In this document: positions 22,901 to 35,582 of the stretch, one piece after another
Numbering within the stretch: the first letter of the stretch is position 1
Layout: each line of letters begins with the position of its first letter
Assembly (NCBI RefSeq): GCF_033568475.1
Contig: NC_133122.1
Coordinates: forward strand, 183,725,449-183,789,448
DNA from: Henckelia pumila
Taxonomy: Eukaryota; Streptophyta; Magnoliopsida; Lamiales; Gesneriaceae
DNA: 64,000 bases
Direction: 5' to 3'
Notes under the pieces: model-generated
Seen by the model: only the letters and a program-made list of their open reading frames with translations
What the model was told of the DNA's origin: nothing
Database searches by the model: none
Translations under genes and position numbers: made by a program

Positions 22901-25900
22901 GCAGAGGTTCTTTGATCTGCTATCATATTGCCCCGAGATTGCTGATAGCTCAGGGATGAAGTATAATCTGTTCCTTCAGGGCCTTAACCCTGAGATCCAT
23001 GACCGTGTGGCGGTTGGTGACGACATGTCCTACGAGGGTTTGGTGAGCCGTTGTCACCAGGCGGAGGACAGCATTCGGCGGAACAGGTTTTTCTCTCAGT
23101 CGAGACCTGCTAGTTCTTTGGCCCCCCGTGCCCAGTCATTCAAGAAGTCCGGGTCTACTTCTTCCTCTGGTTCGGGAGGTGTTGTCCGTTTTGGTAAGAA
23201 GGACAAGTGTGATCACTGTGGGAAGAACCATCCATCCGACAAGTGCCGCAGAGCTTCTGGAGCTTGTTTCCGTTGTGGAGAGACTGGTCATATCCGGAGG
23301 GATTGTCCACTGTCTGGGGGAGGCGGTTCTGGTTCTGGTTCAGGATCGGGTTCTCAGGCTACCGTACAGCAGAGGTCGCAGGGACAGTCTGCTGGGAGTT
23401 CTCATTTGAGGCCACGAGCTTCTGGCCAGGTGTTTGCCCTGAGACATGATCAGGCTGTGGAGGAGAATGAGAAAGTCATCGCAGGTACATTTATGCTTTA
23501 TGGTATACCTGCTCTTGTACTTATTGACACTGGTGCATCTCATTCCTTCATTTCTGCACGTTTTGTTAAGAGGCATAAATTACCATGCATTGCACTAGAC
23601 GTAGTGATGTATGTTTCTACTCCGACGGGCCAATCTGCTTTGGCTAAGCGTCTAGTGATGGGTTGCCCTTTAGAGTTCGAAGGGAACATTCTGTTAGCGA
23701 ATCTCATGGTCCTGGCGATGGACGACTTTGATTGCATTCTGGGAATAGATGTGCTGACTACCTATCGAGCTTCAGTGGACTGCTATCAGAGATTAGTACG
23801 CTTTCATCCGGAAGGGAGTGAGAGTTGGTTTTTCTATGGTGAGGGAGCGCGACCCCCGATGCCTTTGGTATCAGCTTTGAGAGCCTGTCGAGCTCTAGAG
23901 TCTGGCGGGGAAGGCTACCTTATCTATGCAGTTGATTTGTCCGCTGAGAGTATTGGGATAGAGAGCATTCCTGTTGTGGATGAATTTCCAGATGTGTTTC
24001 CTGATGAGATTCCGGGTTTTCCTCCTGCTAGGAAAGTCGAGTTTGGCATAGAGTTGATGCCGGGTACTTCGCCTATTTCTAGAGCACCGTATCGTCTGGC
24101 TCCGTCAGAGATGCGTGAGTTGAAGAATCAGCTACAGGATCTTTTGGACAAGGGGTACATTCGTCCTAGTGTATCTCCTTGGGGAGCTCCTGTTCTCTTC
24201 GTGAAGAAGAAGAATGGGTCGATGCGGCTGTGCATTGACTATCGGCAGCTGAATCGAGTCACTGTGAAGAACAAGTATCCGTTGCCTCGTATTGATGACT
24301 TTTTTGATCAGCTGCAGGGTACTTCTATTTACTCCAAGATTGACTTGAGATCTGGGTATCATCAGTTGAGAGTCCGTGATCAGGACGTAGCCAAGACTGC
24401 ATTCCGTACTCGCTATGGGCATTACGAGTTCCTAGTGATGCCATTTGGTTTGACCAATGCGCCGGCTATATTCATGGATCTGATGAACCGTGTCTTCAGG
24501 GAGTATTTGGACAAGTTTGTCGTGGTCTTCATTGACGACATCTTGGTGTATTCGCGTAATACGGAAGAGCATGTTTCTCACTTGCGGTTGGTACTACAGA
24601 CTCTTCGAGATGAGCAGTTGTACGCCAAGCTGAGCAAGTGTGAGTTCTGGATGGATAGAGTGGTCTTTCTTGGCCATATCATATCTAGGGAGGGGATTTC
24701 TGTTGATCCAAGCAAGATTGAAGCGGTACTTAATTGGTCACGTCCGACGACGTTGCTGAGATCCGTAGTTTTCTGGGTCTAGCAGGGTATTATCGTCGCT
24801 TCATCCTGAACTTCTCTCAGTTAGCTCGACCGTTGACGCAGCTTACCCGCAAGGGTGTGAATTTTGAGTGGTCCTCCGAGTGTGAGGAGAATTTCCGTGA
24901 GCTTCGACGGCGATTGACTTCTGCGCCGGTGTTAGCATTACCGTCAGGATCTGGAGGGTATGTAGTTTACACGGATGCTTCTCTTCAGGGGTTAGGTTGT
25001 GTCCTGACTCAGAATGGGCATGTGATCGCATACGCTTCTAGACAGCTGAAGCTTCACGAGGACAACTACCCAGTCCATGATTTGGAGTTAGCTGCCATTG
25101 TGTTCGCTTTGAAGATCTGGCGTCATTATCTGTATGGCGAGAAATTTGAGATCTTCACCGACCATAAGAGTCTCAAGTATTTGTTCACTCAGGCAGAATT
25201 GAACATGAGACAGAGACGTTGGATGGACTTGCTTAAGGACTATGATTGCGAGATTAAGTACCATCCGGGAGCTGCTAATCTCACCGCTGATGCTTTGAGT
25301 CGCAAGGTGCGACTATCCGCACTTCAGACTTGTTCGATGTCTAGTGCGATCAGAGACTGTTGTACTTCAGGTTTTACCTTCAAGCATAAGAAAGGTATGC
25401 AGAGTATCCAGATGTTTGCGATATTATCTGAGCCAGCCTTGTACTCGCGGATCCGAGATGCTCAGATGTCTGATTCAAAGACCCAGCGTTTAGCTCGTCT
25501 AGCTAACGAGGGTAGCTCGTCTGGATTTCATTATCAGTCAGATGGCTTTCTGTGTTTGTCTGGTAGGCTTGTGATTCCACAGGATGAAGAGTTGCGAGAG
25601 GAGATTTTGTCTCAGGCACATCGCACTAAGTTGAGTATTCATCCTGGGAGCAACAAGATGTACAAGGATCTACGTACTCGTTTCTGGTGGAAGGGAATGA
25701 AACGCAGTGTCTATCAGTTTGTTTCCAGATGTTTGGTGTGTCAACAGGTCAAGGCAGAGCACCGACGATCTGGAGGATTGCTTCACAGTCTGCCTATTCC
25801 TGAATGGAAATGGGAGTTTATCACTATGGACTTTGTGACCCATTTGCCGGTATCCCCGAGGAACTGTGATGCTATCTGGGTTGTGGTGGACCGACTCACC

Positions 25901-26862
25901 AAGTCAGCACATTTCATTGCCTATAGCCGAGAGTACTCTGTGGATCGCATGGCACGGATGTACATTCAGGAGATCGTTCGACTTCATGGAGTGCCTGTGA
26001 GCATTGTCAGCGATCGGGACCCCAGGTTTACTTCTAGATTCTGGGGAGTGTTCAGCGTGCGATGGGTACTACTCTCAGTTTGAGTACAGCCTATCATCCA
26101 GAGACTGATGGTCAGTCAGAGCGCACTATCCGTACGTTAGAGGATATGCTTAGAGCGTGCGTCTTGGATTTTGGTTCAGCCTGGCAGGATCATTTGCCGT
26201 TGATCGAGTTCGCTTACAACAACAGCTATCACACTAGTATTGGGATGGCACCTTTTGAGGCGTTGTATGGGCGACGTTGTCGTACTCCACTCTTCTGGGA
26301 AGAAGTGGGGGAGAGACAGGCTGAAGGACCGGAGTTTATTCATCAGGCGATAGACATTGTTGATCAGATCAAGAAACGGATTAAGACTGCCCAGGATCGC
26401 CAGGCCAGTTATGCTAATATCAAGCGTAGGCCTTTGCAGTTCGAGGTCGGGGAGAAAGTGTTTCTGAGAGTGTCACCTTTCCGCAAGATTCTCAGATTTG
26501 GCCTTAAGGGCAAGTTGTCTCCCAGATTTATCGGTCCGTTTGAGGTCTTGGAGAGCATTGGTAATTTGGCTTATCGACTAGCATTGCCACCGCATCTATC
26601 CAGCATTCACGACGTGTTCCACGTATCTCTGTTGCGACGGTATGTGGCGGATGAATCTCATATTCTGCAGCGGTCTGAGGTTCAGGTAGACAAGGATTTG
26701 ACTTATGTTGAGAAACCTCTTCGCATCCTTGATTTTAAGGATAAGGTTTTACGGAACAAAGTCATTCCTTTGGTTTTAGTTCAGTGGCAGCGCCGAGGCA
26801 CTGAGGAAGCTACTTGGGAGCTTGAGGACAGGATGCGTAAAGACCATCCTGAGTTGTTTTGA
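22901..26862 (+). pseudogene. Gypsy element B gag-pol, array copy 2
   Basis: Same domain order as copy 1. It reads tryptophan at the place of the copy 1 stop (codon 25878-25880). It has its own 1-bp deletion near 24752, in the RT connection just before the RNase H, so the frame from 22901 ends at 24782 and the rest continues in another frame (24734-26083). It shares the integrase deletion near 26045 with copy 1, then 26062-26862 runs to the chromodomain-like end. Substitutions seen include GATCTTTTGG against GATATTTTGG at 24139 and AGGAAAGTC against AGGGAAGTC at 24031. Neither copy encodes a complete polyprotein. Confidence 0.92.
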
Positions 26863-26997
26863 TTTCATTCTTTAAAGTTGTATTCAGTTGCAAACTCTGT
26901 AAACGTTTGTTTGAATAAAGAATGTTTCTGATTTCTGTATTTGCATTCGGTACTTAAGATCTGATTTCGAGGACGAAATATCTTAAGTGGGGGAGAA

Positions 26998-28332
26998 TGT
27001 AGTAGCCCGAACCCTAATTGAGTAATTAAAGGATTAATGCTAATTAAATAAATTGGGGATTGGACGGATCGGAAGCTCCGAAGGGACGATCGGAAGCTCC
27101 GATCGGGATCGGAAGCTCCGATGAGGATCGGAGGCACCGATGATATTACGTCATCCATGACGTTTGGCTGGATCGGAAGCTCTGATCAGGACCGGAGGCT
27201 CCGATCACCCCTATCCGGAATCAACAAGTGATATTTTGACACGTGGCAGATCAGGATCTTCGGAAGCTTCGATGGCAGGATCGGACGTTCCGATCCAGGT
27301 TCGGACGTTCCGATCGAGGATCGGAGGCTCCGATCGTTGTCTATAAATAGAAGGCCGAGACTTCATTTCTCCTTGCCAATTCCGGATTTTCTCTCTATTT
27401 CTAGTCATATTCGAGCTGTTCTAGTCTTCTCAGGCTTGGTCCGGAGGTCGGAGAGGCGTTCGATAGTCGTAGCGGAGTTGTGCCCAAGTTCTGGAGGCAT
27501 CGACATCAAAGGCTAACGACGGACGAAGGTATAGCTTTTGCTTCCTATAAATATTTAGGAGTATGCAATAGCTTAGTTAAGGCTTTTAGAGCACTTTGAT
27601 GATAGTGGTATCATTTCGCTGTGTAGGCGGACTTTAGGCTTGGACTTAGAGCTGGTAGTGCCTACCTGGTTTTTGAGGTACGAAAGTACTGTTCGAGATA
27701 TCCTGACTGAGTATGCATGTATTATGTGACTGCATGATTTATATGCCATGATATTATGCTGCATTCATTTGCATCTTGCTGTATCTCCTTCGAGATGTCT
27801 GTTAGTAGGGTTGTACCCTATCCTGTTAGTGGATGGACTTCCATCGATTTGGGTCCGGTGTTTCCACGGTTATCTCGGTATGGGAGCCACCTCCTGAAGC
27901 GACGGCACAGCGTGCTACATACCAGGGCCCGGTCTGTCTCTGGTATCTGATCCTTGACCTCGAGTCTATAGGGAGTTCACTTTGCATGCATGTATACTCA
28001 TACTCTCGCACTGAGCATTTTATGCTCACGTCTCATACTCTGTATTTTCTGGACACCCTATTCCATGGGGCAGGTTTGCGATTGGACGAGGAGGGTGGAT
28101 CCAGGAGGGGCTAGTCAGTGGTTGGTCAGCTGGAGCTTCGTCTAGGCTTTATTACCGTTGTTGGGTTTATACAGCTATTCGATTTGGTTGTATATTTGGA
28201 TAATTACAGATTCCTTTACTTGGGATTGTATAATGTTATTGGTTTCCGCAGTTTTATTCTGATATCTGTTTTATTAAGTTAATTGCATGCATAAGTTCTG
28301 TTTAGTAGGTGATCCGGGTAAGGGTCACTACA
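26998..28332 (+). mobile_element. B 3' LTR, array copy 2
   Basis: 1,335 bp. One base shorter than 19336-20671 because of AAAGGCTAAC for AAAGGGCTAAC near 27509. Followed by A integrase copy 3. Confidence 0.93.
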
Positions 28333-29181
28333 GATCCGAGGTTCACGTCTGCATTTTGGATAAGTCTACACACAACATTGGGGACTAGGCTACTGTTAAG
28401 CACATCTTTTCATCCCCAGACAGATGGCCAGTCTGAGAGAGTAATCAAGGTTCTCAAGGATTTATTGAGGGCTTGTGTCATTGATTTCCAGGGCTCTTGG
28501 GAATCGAGATTGCCGTTAGTGGAGTTCACCTATAACAACAGTTATCAGGTGTTTATAGGTATGGCTCCTTATGCGGCTCTCTATGGGAGGAGATGCAGAT
28601 CTCCCGTGCACTGGGGCAAGGTTGGAGAGAGAGTTCTAGTTGGTCCCGAGATAGTGCAACAGACTGCAGATGTTGTGACTCAAATTCGTGATCGTATGAG
28701 GACTACTCATAGTCGTCAGAAAAGTAATGCTGACACACGACGACGAGATCTTGAGTTCGCTGTTGGTGACCATGTGTTTCTGAAAGTGTCACCTATGAAT
28801 GGTGTGATGTGCTTTGGTCGGAAAGGCAAGCTCAATCCGAGATACATTGGTTCATTCGATATTTTGGAGAGAGTTGGCACGTTGGCCTACCGTTTGACAC
28901 TAGCACCAGATCTTGCAGCAGTGCACAACGTGTTTCATGTGTCCATGCTTCGGAGTTATATCTCGAATCCGTCGCATATTTTGGATTATAAGTCTCTATA
29001 GTTGACGCCAGAGCTAGCATTCGAGGAGAGGCCAGTTTGGATTTTGGCTAGAGAGGAGAGGAGGCTTAGGACGAGAGTCATACCAATGGTCAAGGTCAAG
29101 TGGCTGAATCACTCTAAGAAGGAAGCTACTTGGGAGACTGAGGCCGACATAAGAACTCACTACCCAGAGTTGTTTGGGTAA
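28333..29181 (+). pseudogene. Element A integrase end and chromodomain-like tail, copy 3
   Basis: Third copy, internal TAG at 28999-29001 and final TAA at 29179-29181. This copy leads into the only full-length right LTR of A. Private change GAGATACATTGG near 28840. Confidence 0.88.
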
Positions 29182-29225
29182 GTACCTTAATTTCGAGGAC
29201 GAAATTCAATTTAAGGGAGGAGAAT

Positions 29226-32004
29226 TGTAACACCCGATATTTTTCATACGTAAATCCGCATGCATAATTAGAAAAATAATTATTTAAAAATTTAATAGTT
29301 GGGTTAAATTATATTTATGTGATATTATGTGATTTATGTGCATGGTTTAAAATTTTCTTTAGCATTTAACCCGTAATTATTGAATTTTTAAATTTTTGAA
29401 TAAATGATTTATTTTATCGCGTAGACGGGACCATGGACGAACGAAATGTCGGATTTTTCATTCAAAATATTTTATGAGATTTTTATAAGCCTTAATATAT
29501 TATTTTAAGGTATTATTTAATGAAAATTATAGTATTTATTATTATATATATGTGTCCATTTTTACCAAAAATAAGTCATTTTAATGATTTTTATTAACTT
29601 TTAATTTAAAAATACCTTATTTTGTAATTTCAGGATTAAGGAGTTATTATCAGATTATATTTTGTAATTAAGAGTTTTTAAAGTTATATTTATAATTTAT
29701 TAGTTAATTAGCCTTATTAGTGAAATTATACCTTAATTATTTTCCTAAAAATCTACCCTAACTTACGTTATTCCTCTCTTAGCCGCCTCCATATTCTTCA
29801 TACCCCATCTCCACGCTTCTTCAGAGAAAAATACAGCCTCCATAGCAGAAACTTCAAGAATTTTTAGTGAGTTTTTGTTGATCCGTCGTCCCGGAGCCCG
29901 TACACGCGGTTGTAGCTTCAAATAAAATCCAAGGCATGTCGAATTCTCTTCTTTTACACCATATAAGCTATATATTTCGTTTTTCATCAAGAACATCAGA
30001 TTTTTTTATGGAATAAATACACGTTTATGACTGAAATTAAAGCATCTTTCCTTGTGCATGGTTCACGTTATGGCCTCTTTTATGCTTCTAAACTCTCGTT
30101 TTCTTGGCATGGAGCAAGCATGGTCTGCTGGTCAGGTTTTAGGGGCGTCTTAGAGTCCCTAGGGTTGAGCTTGGTCGGACTTTAGGGTCTGGAAAGGGCA
30201 GGTCGATTGGCTTAAATGTTGGGAATGACAGCAGGTTGCACAGTTGAGGGCTCTTGGTATAATGGTTCATTCTCTACCTATAGGCAATGGTTAGGGGTCT
30301 GGTTGGTTGCGTTATAACCTTCCAGATGTTAGCTAAGTTTGGGAGGTGGTTTGACGGCAAAAGCTGGTCGGAGTATGGAGAACGAACGGATTTGGCAGAA
30401 CTGCTCACCTGCACGCGCGAGCACAGATGATGCTTGGTATTTGTGTTCGTTCTTCACCTATAGATTATGGTTTGTGTTGGTTCTTAGCTTGTTGGAAAGG
30501 TCTGGAGGTGGGCTAGCTAGTGAGGGTGGTGCTCCAGCCAGTGGGGGATGGAGCTGGACGACAACAGGACATAAAGACCTGCTGCATGCTCACGGCCGAG
30601 AGCAAGGTGAAGAGGGGGAAACGGGCTGTTGGGTTTCTGGAGGGGCCGGGCTCGGGTTTTTGGGATCCGGGTTGGGTTAGTCGGGTCATGGATTATGTTT
30701 TTGGGTCCGGGTCCGGGTTTGATTAGTTGGGCTCGGGTATTTTATTTTTAAGTGATTAAATTAGTTTAATTGTGTTTTGGGCCTTTAAATTATTTTAAAG
30801 ACTTTATTGGGCCTTTCAATTATTTTATTATGCCTTAAAATTAGTAATTTAAGTAAGTCCAATAATTTTCATGAGCTTGGGAGCCCATGGAAATTATTGG
30901 GCCAGTCTGTGAATTTTGGGCTTGTCTGTGATTTTTGAGCTTAATTAAGTTATTGTGCTTAAATGTTTTATTTGAGACCAATTATGTTTAAGTATTTTAT
31001 TTAGGCCAAATTATGATGTTTGGGCTTAAGTCTAGGGGACCAGCAGTCTGCACAATCCCATGAAAAATAACTAAGTCGGAATATATATTTAATTTATTTT
31101 ATGCATGAAGTTTATTTTAAGTATAAGTATATATGTTATGAAAATAATTAAATATATATTACAGACACTTTTTTTAAGTGCATGCATACGTGAAATAATT
31201 TTATGATGTGTTTATGATTGAGATTGAGCATGAAAAATATTTTTATAGAAATAGAAGTGATGTGGCGGCACAGAGGTGGTTTTATCACTGGCACAGAGGT
31301 AGTTTACTACCGACATAGAGGTGATTTATTCACCGCCACGTACGTTGGCTCTTTTAGACTGATCAGTCGACACAATTATTAGTCACATTTATGGATATGA
31401 TCATACTCAATTTTTATGATTATGACATGCTCAATTATGCTATGTATGATTAGTTATGATTTATGTATGAACTGATGATGACAGATTTTTATGATGCATT
31501 ATTTTTAAGATCATGCATGCATGTTCATGTAAGTTATATTTATTAGTATGATTATGTGCTTGTGTTATGAGATAAAACATGTTTGGCCTCTAGGCTCACT
31601 ATACTTATATGGTGCAGGTGAGTATGATGATAGCACACTAGCTCCGACCGATGGTGAGGGTCTATGAGTTCACTGCAGACGGCGCCCGTGACCGATGCTA
31701 TTAGTACTTTTATATCATGAGAGATTTTAGCAATGTTTTTAAACAAATTCCGCATTTACACGTTTTTTGTGGTTGAAAATTATTATTTTTATTATGTATG
31801 CATGGTTTACAGATTTTGAGTTGAGGTATTATTTTATTATTTTATGATTCGAGAATTTTATTAAATATTTGAACATCATTTATATTAGTTTTTATTAAAA
31901 GTTTAATTTTAGTGTTTATACATATATGTATTATTTGTATTTTTATTAATTATTATTTTTTTTTTAAAAAAAATTCTAATATTTTATTAGATCGAGTCGT
32001 TTCA
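29226..32004 (+). mobile_element. 3' LTR of element A, full length
   Basis: 2,779 bp from TGTAACACCCG to CGTTTCA, followed by the GATTA target duplication. It shows the uninterrupted sequence at the tandem breakpoint (30556-30575). It has three minisatellite units at 31266-31333 instead of five. Confidence 0.92.
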
Positions 32005-32009
32005 GATTA

Positions 32010-33459
32010 TGTAATCAAGTACTTTAATTGAGGCTGAGATGATGAACTTAATTATGACATGCGAGGAAAAAAAAAAAAGTATTACCAAATACTCATATTT
32101 ATGTTGCAAATTCAACCTACAGATTTTATATCTTTAAATTATGGGAATTCCAAATATGCTTTTCAATCAAAAAAAAGCATTCAAGCATATATTTTATACG
32201 GCAGAATAGGCAATACGAATCAAGAACAAAACGACACAGATGAACGGAAGGATATAAAGAGAGAATTATGAAACATGTGGGGATTGATTTCTGTAATATC
32301 AAAATTCACTACCAGATTTCAACGTCATTAATTCACGAAAATAAAAGTTAATTACGCCCAAAACGATATGGTAGTATGTGATAGTCACCCAAAATTCTAG
32401 AAACCAGATTAAAGGAGTATATAAGAAATTACCTCCAAGAACCGAAATCATTGCAATATTCTCCCTGAGAAGTATATGAAAGGAGATGAGTCCACAATTA
32501 ATTTCCTTATGGGCGGAAGCCCAATAAACCTGTAAATTAATATGTTAATAAAATTATTAATAAAATTTATTAAAAATATTACTTCGGGTCGAGTCAGAAT
32601 TTTTTTGGGACGAAAATGTGATGAGATTCAGGAAAAGTCTGGATTTTCAGAAATTTTTCCGGCCCTGACTGAGTCATCATACAAAGCCTGTATATAGTTC
32701 ATTCAATTACACTCAAACTTTAACAATTATGCCATGAAGATGATCTTGTAATTCTTGGAGACTCCCTGTGTGTTCTTTGTGGTGCTTCATTTCCATTTCC
32801 ATTTTCATTTTCATTTCACCACTTGAACTCTTATCACAACGTATCCACAGTTTTTTTTTTTTAAACAGGGGTTAAATGTAGCCGTGGTTTTCAAGAATCA
32901 TGACAAATAGAGATATTCTTAAAACTGTTGTCGTTTTCGGTGACGGTTTGTCTTAAGTTGTTGCTGATATTAAAATTTTTATTTGCGCGCATGTTGTATA
33001 ACACAAGTTTTTAAAATTTGTCTATATGATAGACAGTTTAATTTAGAGAAACCGTCGCTTAAGTCAGTGTTTTCTTTGTAGTGTACGCCCGAACAATTAT
33101 TATTATTATTATTATTATTATTTTATATATGGTGTATGCATTAACATGAGATTGCACTTATGTGACACTTGATTTACATTGTATTAGTACTTCGGATAAA
33201 AAAAATAAAATCAAAAGATACTAAATTAAAGTAAAACTAAAATTTGAAAATACAAAGAAGATCATAATCACATGGAAACAAACGAATATATATATAAGAT
33301 GAAGATTATAATATAGATCCATAAATTAAATAGGAGAGTGCAGGAATATAGAAACAAAATCTTAATTATTTTGAATAAGCAAGACACAACTTAGATGATC
33401 ATATCATAAATATTTGAAAAGTAGTGGTATGAATACTCCTGACGGTTGGAGAATAATGT
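32010..33459. other. Spacer between element A and hydrolase gene; possible CACTA end
   Basis: No gene seen. Near 33083 the sequence TTTTCTTTGTAGTG is the reverse complement of a CACTACAAAGAAAA terminus, and GACGGTTT-type words occur inward of it (about 32940-33055), as in CACTA subterminal regions. I found no partner end. A simple (ATT)n tract lies at about 33097-33123 and short TA runs near 33284. The 32059-32271 open frame has no recognisable domain. Confidence 0.35.
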
Positions 33460-34877
33460 TCATTTATTGGGATACAATGAAGCAAGGAACTTGTTGAGAC
33501 ATCTATTGTAGACGCATGGTCTTTCCAGGTGAACCAGGTGACCACCTTTCTTTATGCCTTCAACTGTAGCCTTGTCTCCTAACTGCCTGTGTATATTAAC
33601 AATCATATTTTAATTTCTTATATTCACAAATTAAGACAGAAATTAGCTACATATCATACTGTTTCATGTTCTGAGCAAGTTCCAGCTTGAAAATCTGATC
33701 ATTCTCGCCCCACAGAAGATGTATTCTCTGCAAACATATATATCAATTAATTAAATGGTCTCTTTCTTGTTTTGTACATGGATCATTTTTTTTCTGGTTG
33801 GAGGTTTAATGATATTAAAGCATATATATAGAGAAGATGGAATATATATTTAATACCTGTGGGAAATTGGGGATGTTGGTATCTTTGTTGCTCACCACCA
33901 GACCTTCAAGTAACTCAGCCCTTTCCTTCCTGTTGGTGAACATCACCTGTACGTTATTCATTCATCACATATAAATATATATATATATCACGAATATACT
34001 TCAATTTTGGTTATTAAAAAAAAAAACAATTAAAAAGATGCGTGACAATTATTAATTAATTAATTAATGGGTTAGTCTATGCTACACTAGAAGTACGTGC
34101 GACTCATATATTTTTATGGAAATTGACATATGTTTTGATAATCCAATGATTGATATTTGACCACATCATGCGGAAAAGTACTCAAGCTATAACATAAAAT
34201 AATCCTTAATTAATGACAAAATTATAAGAGACCACCTCTAGAAAGTCCTTATGAAGCTTGTCGGGGAACCACAGTTTCTTGTGCGCCGCAACTTTGAGCA
34301 ACGCCTTGCAACCTTTGACAGAATCCGGCAACAGAAGCTCCGAAGACGATGAAAACCCCAACCCCTTCAATGTTTCGTTGCTGATCGAATCCGTCATTGC
34401 CAGGATGGACCCGGAGATCACCACCGCCTCCACCAGCTCCGGGTACAGCTCCGCCATCTTGAACGCCACCATGCCGCCGTAGCTGAATCCCACCAGCGTG
34501 CACCTCTCCACCCCAAGCTTCCTCAGCCCCTTCGCCAGGCACTCCGCCTGGAAACTCGGCGACCGGTTTGGATTGTCGGTGATGGACCCGCCGAAGAAGA
34601 GGAGGTCCGGCACGTACACGGAGTATTTCTTGGTGAGGGATCCCACTTGGAACTGCCACGTCACGACCCCCTCGGCTGCGAAGCCGTGGACGAGTACTAC
34701 CACGGGTTTCGTGGCGGCGGTTTTCTTGGATTTTTTGGGCTTCTTGACGACGGTTTCCGAAGGCACCCAGAAGTTCATCACGGTTCCGGGATCGATTTCA
34801 ACAGTGTGGGGGATAACTCCGGCCATCTTCATCAAGGCAAGCAACAATGGCTTCTGGAGTGCTACAAAGTTCACCAT
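33460..34877 (-). CDS. Alpha/beta hydrolase fold protein, four exons
   Basis: Serine hydrolase of the plant alpha/beta-fold superfamily; substrate not predictable, probably soluble. Exons on the minus strand: 34877-34236, 33946-33857, 33727-33660, 33586-33460, all with GT-AG introns, giving 308 residues, typical for the family. Start MVNFVALQKP is the first ATG after stops. Visible: oxyanion HGF (residues 64-66), nucleophile elbow GFSYGG with Ser132, acid WGEND with Asp254 (exon 3), and His283 in GGHLVHLERP (exon 4), so the triad is complete. A lysine-rich insert (KKPKKSKK, about 45-52) precedes the first core strand. GC-rich codons in exon 1 contrast with the AT-rich flanks. No signal peptide is evident. 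It is the only intact host gene I see. Other members of this fold (lipase-, epoxide hydrolase- or esterase-like) cannot be told apart from sequence alone. Confidence 0.9.
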
Positions 34878-34887
34878 GATTGATTAG

Positions 34888-35582
34888 CCCCTTGTGTGAT
34901 CGATCTGTTGGTGTTGCAGAGATGGAATTTAAACGAACAAGGAAGACTGGAGGTTGGTATTAGGTTGCCTCCTTAAATGATATGACCATCATGTTCAATA
35001 CAATTGTGGGTCCCAATTGAAGGATAAGATTTTATTTATTTTTTTTAAAAAAAGAATTTCTTAAAAAAGAAATAATAGTATATGATATATATAGAAAATT
35101 TCCAATTTATGATTAACTTTACTTATTGAAAAATGAAAATTTCTATAAAATTGGATTTAACAGAGTGGAAGTCTATGTCGACAATTTCTTGCACGAAATA
35201 TTTACCTTAAAAGAAATTATGTTTGTTTAAGTGTACAAGTACGTGAAGTACTATATGTAAGAACGGTGATTAAATATATATAAGGTGGTTTGAATTTTGA
35301 TCAACCATTCTGTCTACTATCGTCTGCCTTCCATAATGACTTTTTTTTTTTTTTAGGAATTAATGAATCATTTTTTCAAAGTATATTTTTGCAAGTCATG
35401 TTTCAGCTGTCACTTTAATTTTCGCAATCAATTGACCTTTTAAGATATAATTTCAATTAATGATTGATTTGTTTGCTTTATTTTGTGGACGAAGTTGGAT
35501 GACCTACTACTACTTGTATTCAGTTGACATGTAACTCAACATGAAGTGTCTTTGACATTTTTTTTCCAGTATTCTAAATGCC
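34888..35582. other. Spacer upstream of hydrolase gene, probably holding its promoter
   Basis: AT-rich. Contains T tracts (35341-35354), and CATTTAAGGAGG-type sequence just upstream of the gene. I see no clear TATA box or gene. Confidence 0.4.

Larger units (their letters stand above)
15238..30563 (+). repeat. Tandem array of a 7,663-bp composite unit
   Basis: Two complete units (15238-22900, 22901-30563), each made of B gag-pol, B LTR, A integrase end and partial A LTR. They are preceded by the right part of a further unit (11669-15237). By eye I noted about twenty differences between units 1 and 2 over 7.66 kb, including one stop and one frameshift. The array arose inside element A after B had inserted, because its breakpoints lie in B gag and in the A 3' LTR. 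Confidence 0.92.
6186..32004 (+). mobile_element. Ty3/gypsy retrotransposon A (chromovirus, Tekay/Del-like) with nested, tandemly amplified insertion
   Basis: The outer element starts TGTAACACTCGG at 6186 and ends GAGTCGTTTCA at 32004. It is flanked by a perfect 5-bp target duplication GATTA (6181-6185 and 32005-32009). It has long LTRs (2,837 bp left, 2,779 bp right), a tRNA-iMet-type primer site after the left LTR, pol in the order protease, RT, RNase H, integrase, a C-terminal chromodomain-like tail, and a purine tract before the right LTR. Gag is missing. Its integrase is split by element B, and the B-to-A-LTR segment is repeated in tandem, which explains a span near 26 kb. The two LTRs differ by many substitutions and indels, so A is older than the tandem duplication inside it. 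Confidence 0.9.

Noticed and set aside
34249-34659. 136-codon minus frame overlapping the hydrolase exon 1
   Set aside because: Shadow frame of a GC-rich exon; the hydrolase frame has a full catalytic triad. The plus-strand frames 34258-34887 are rejected for the same reason.
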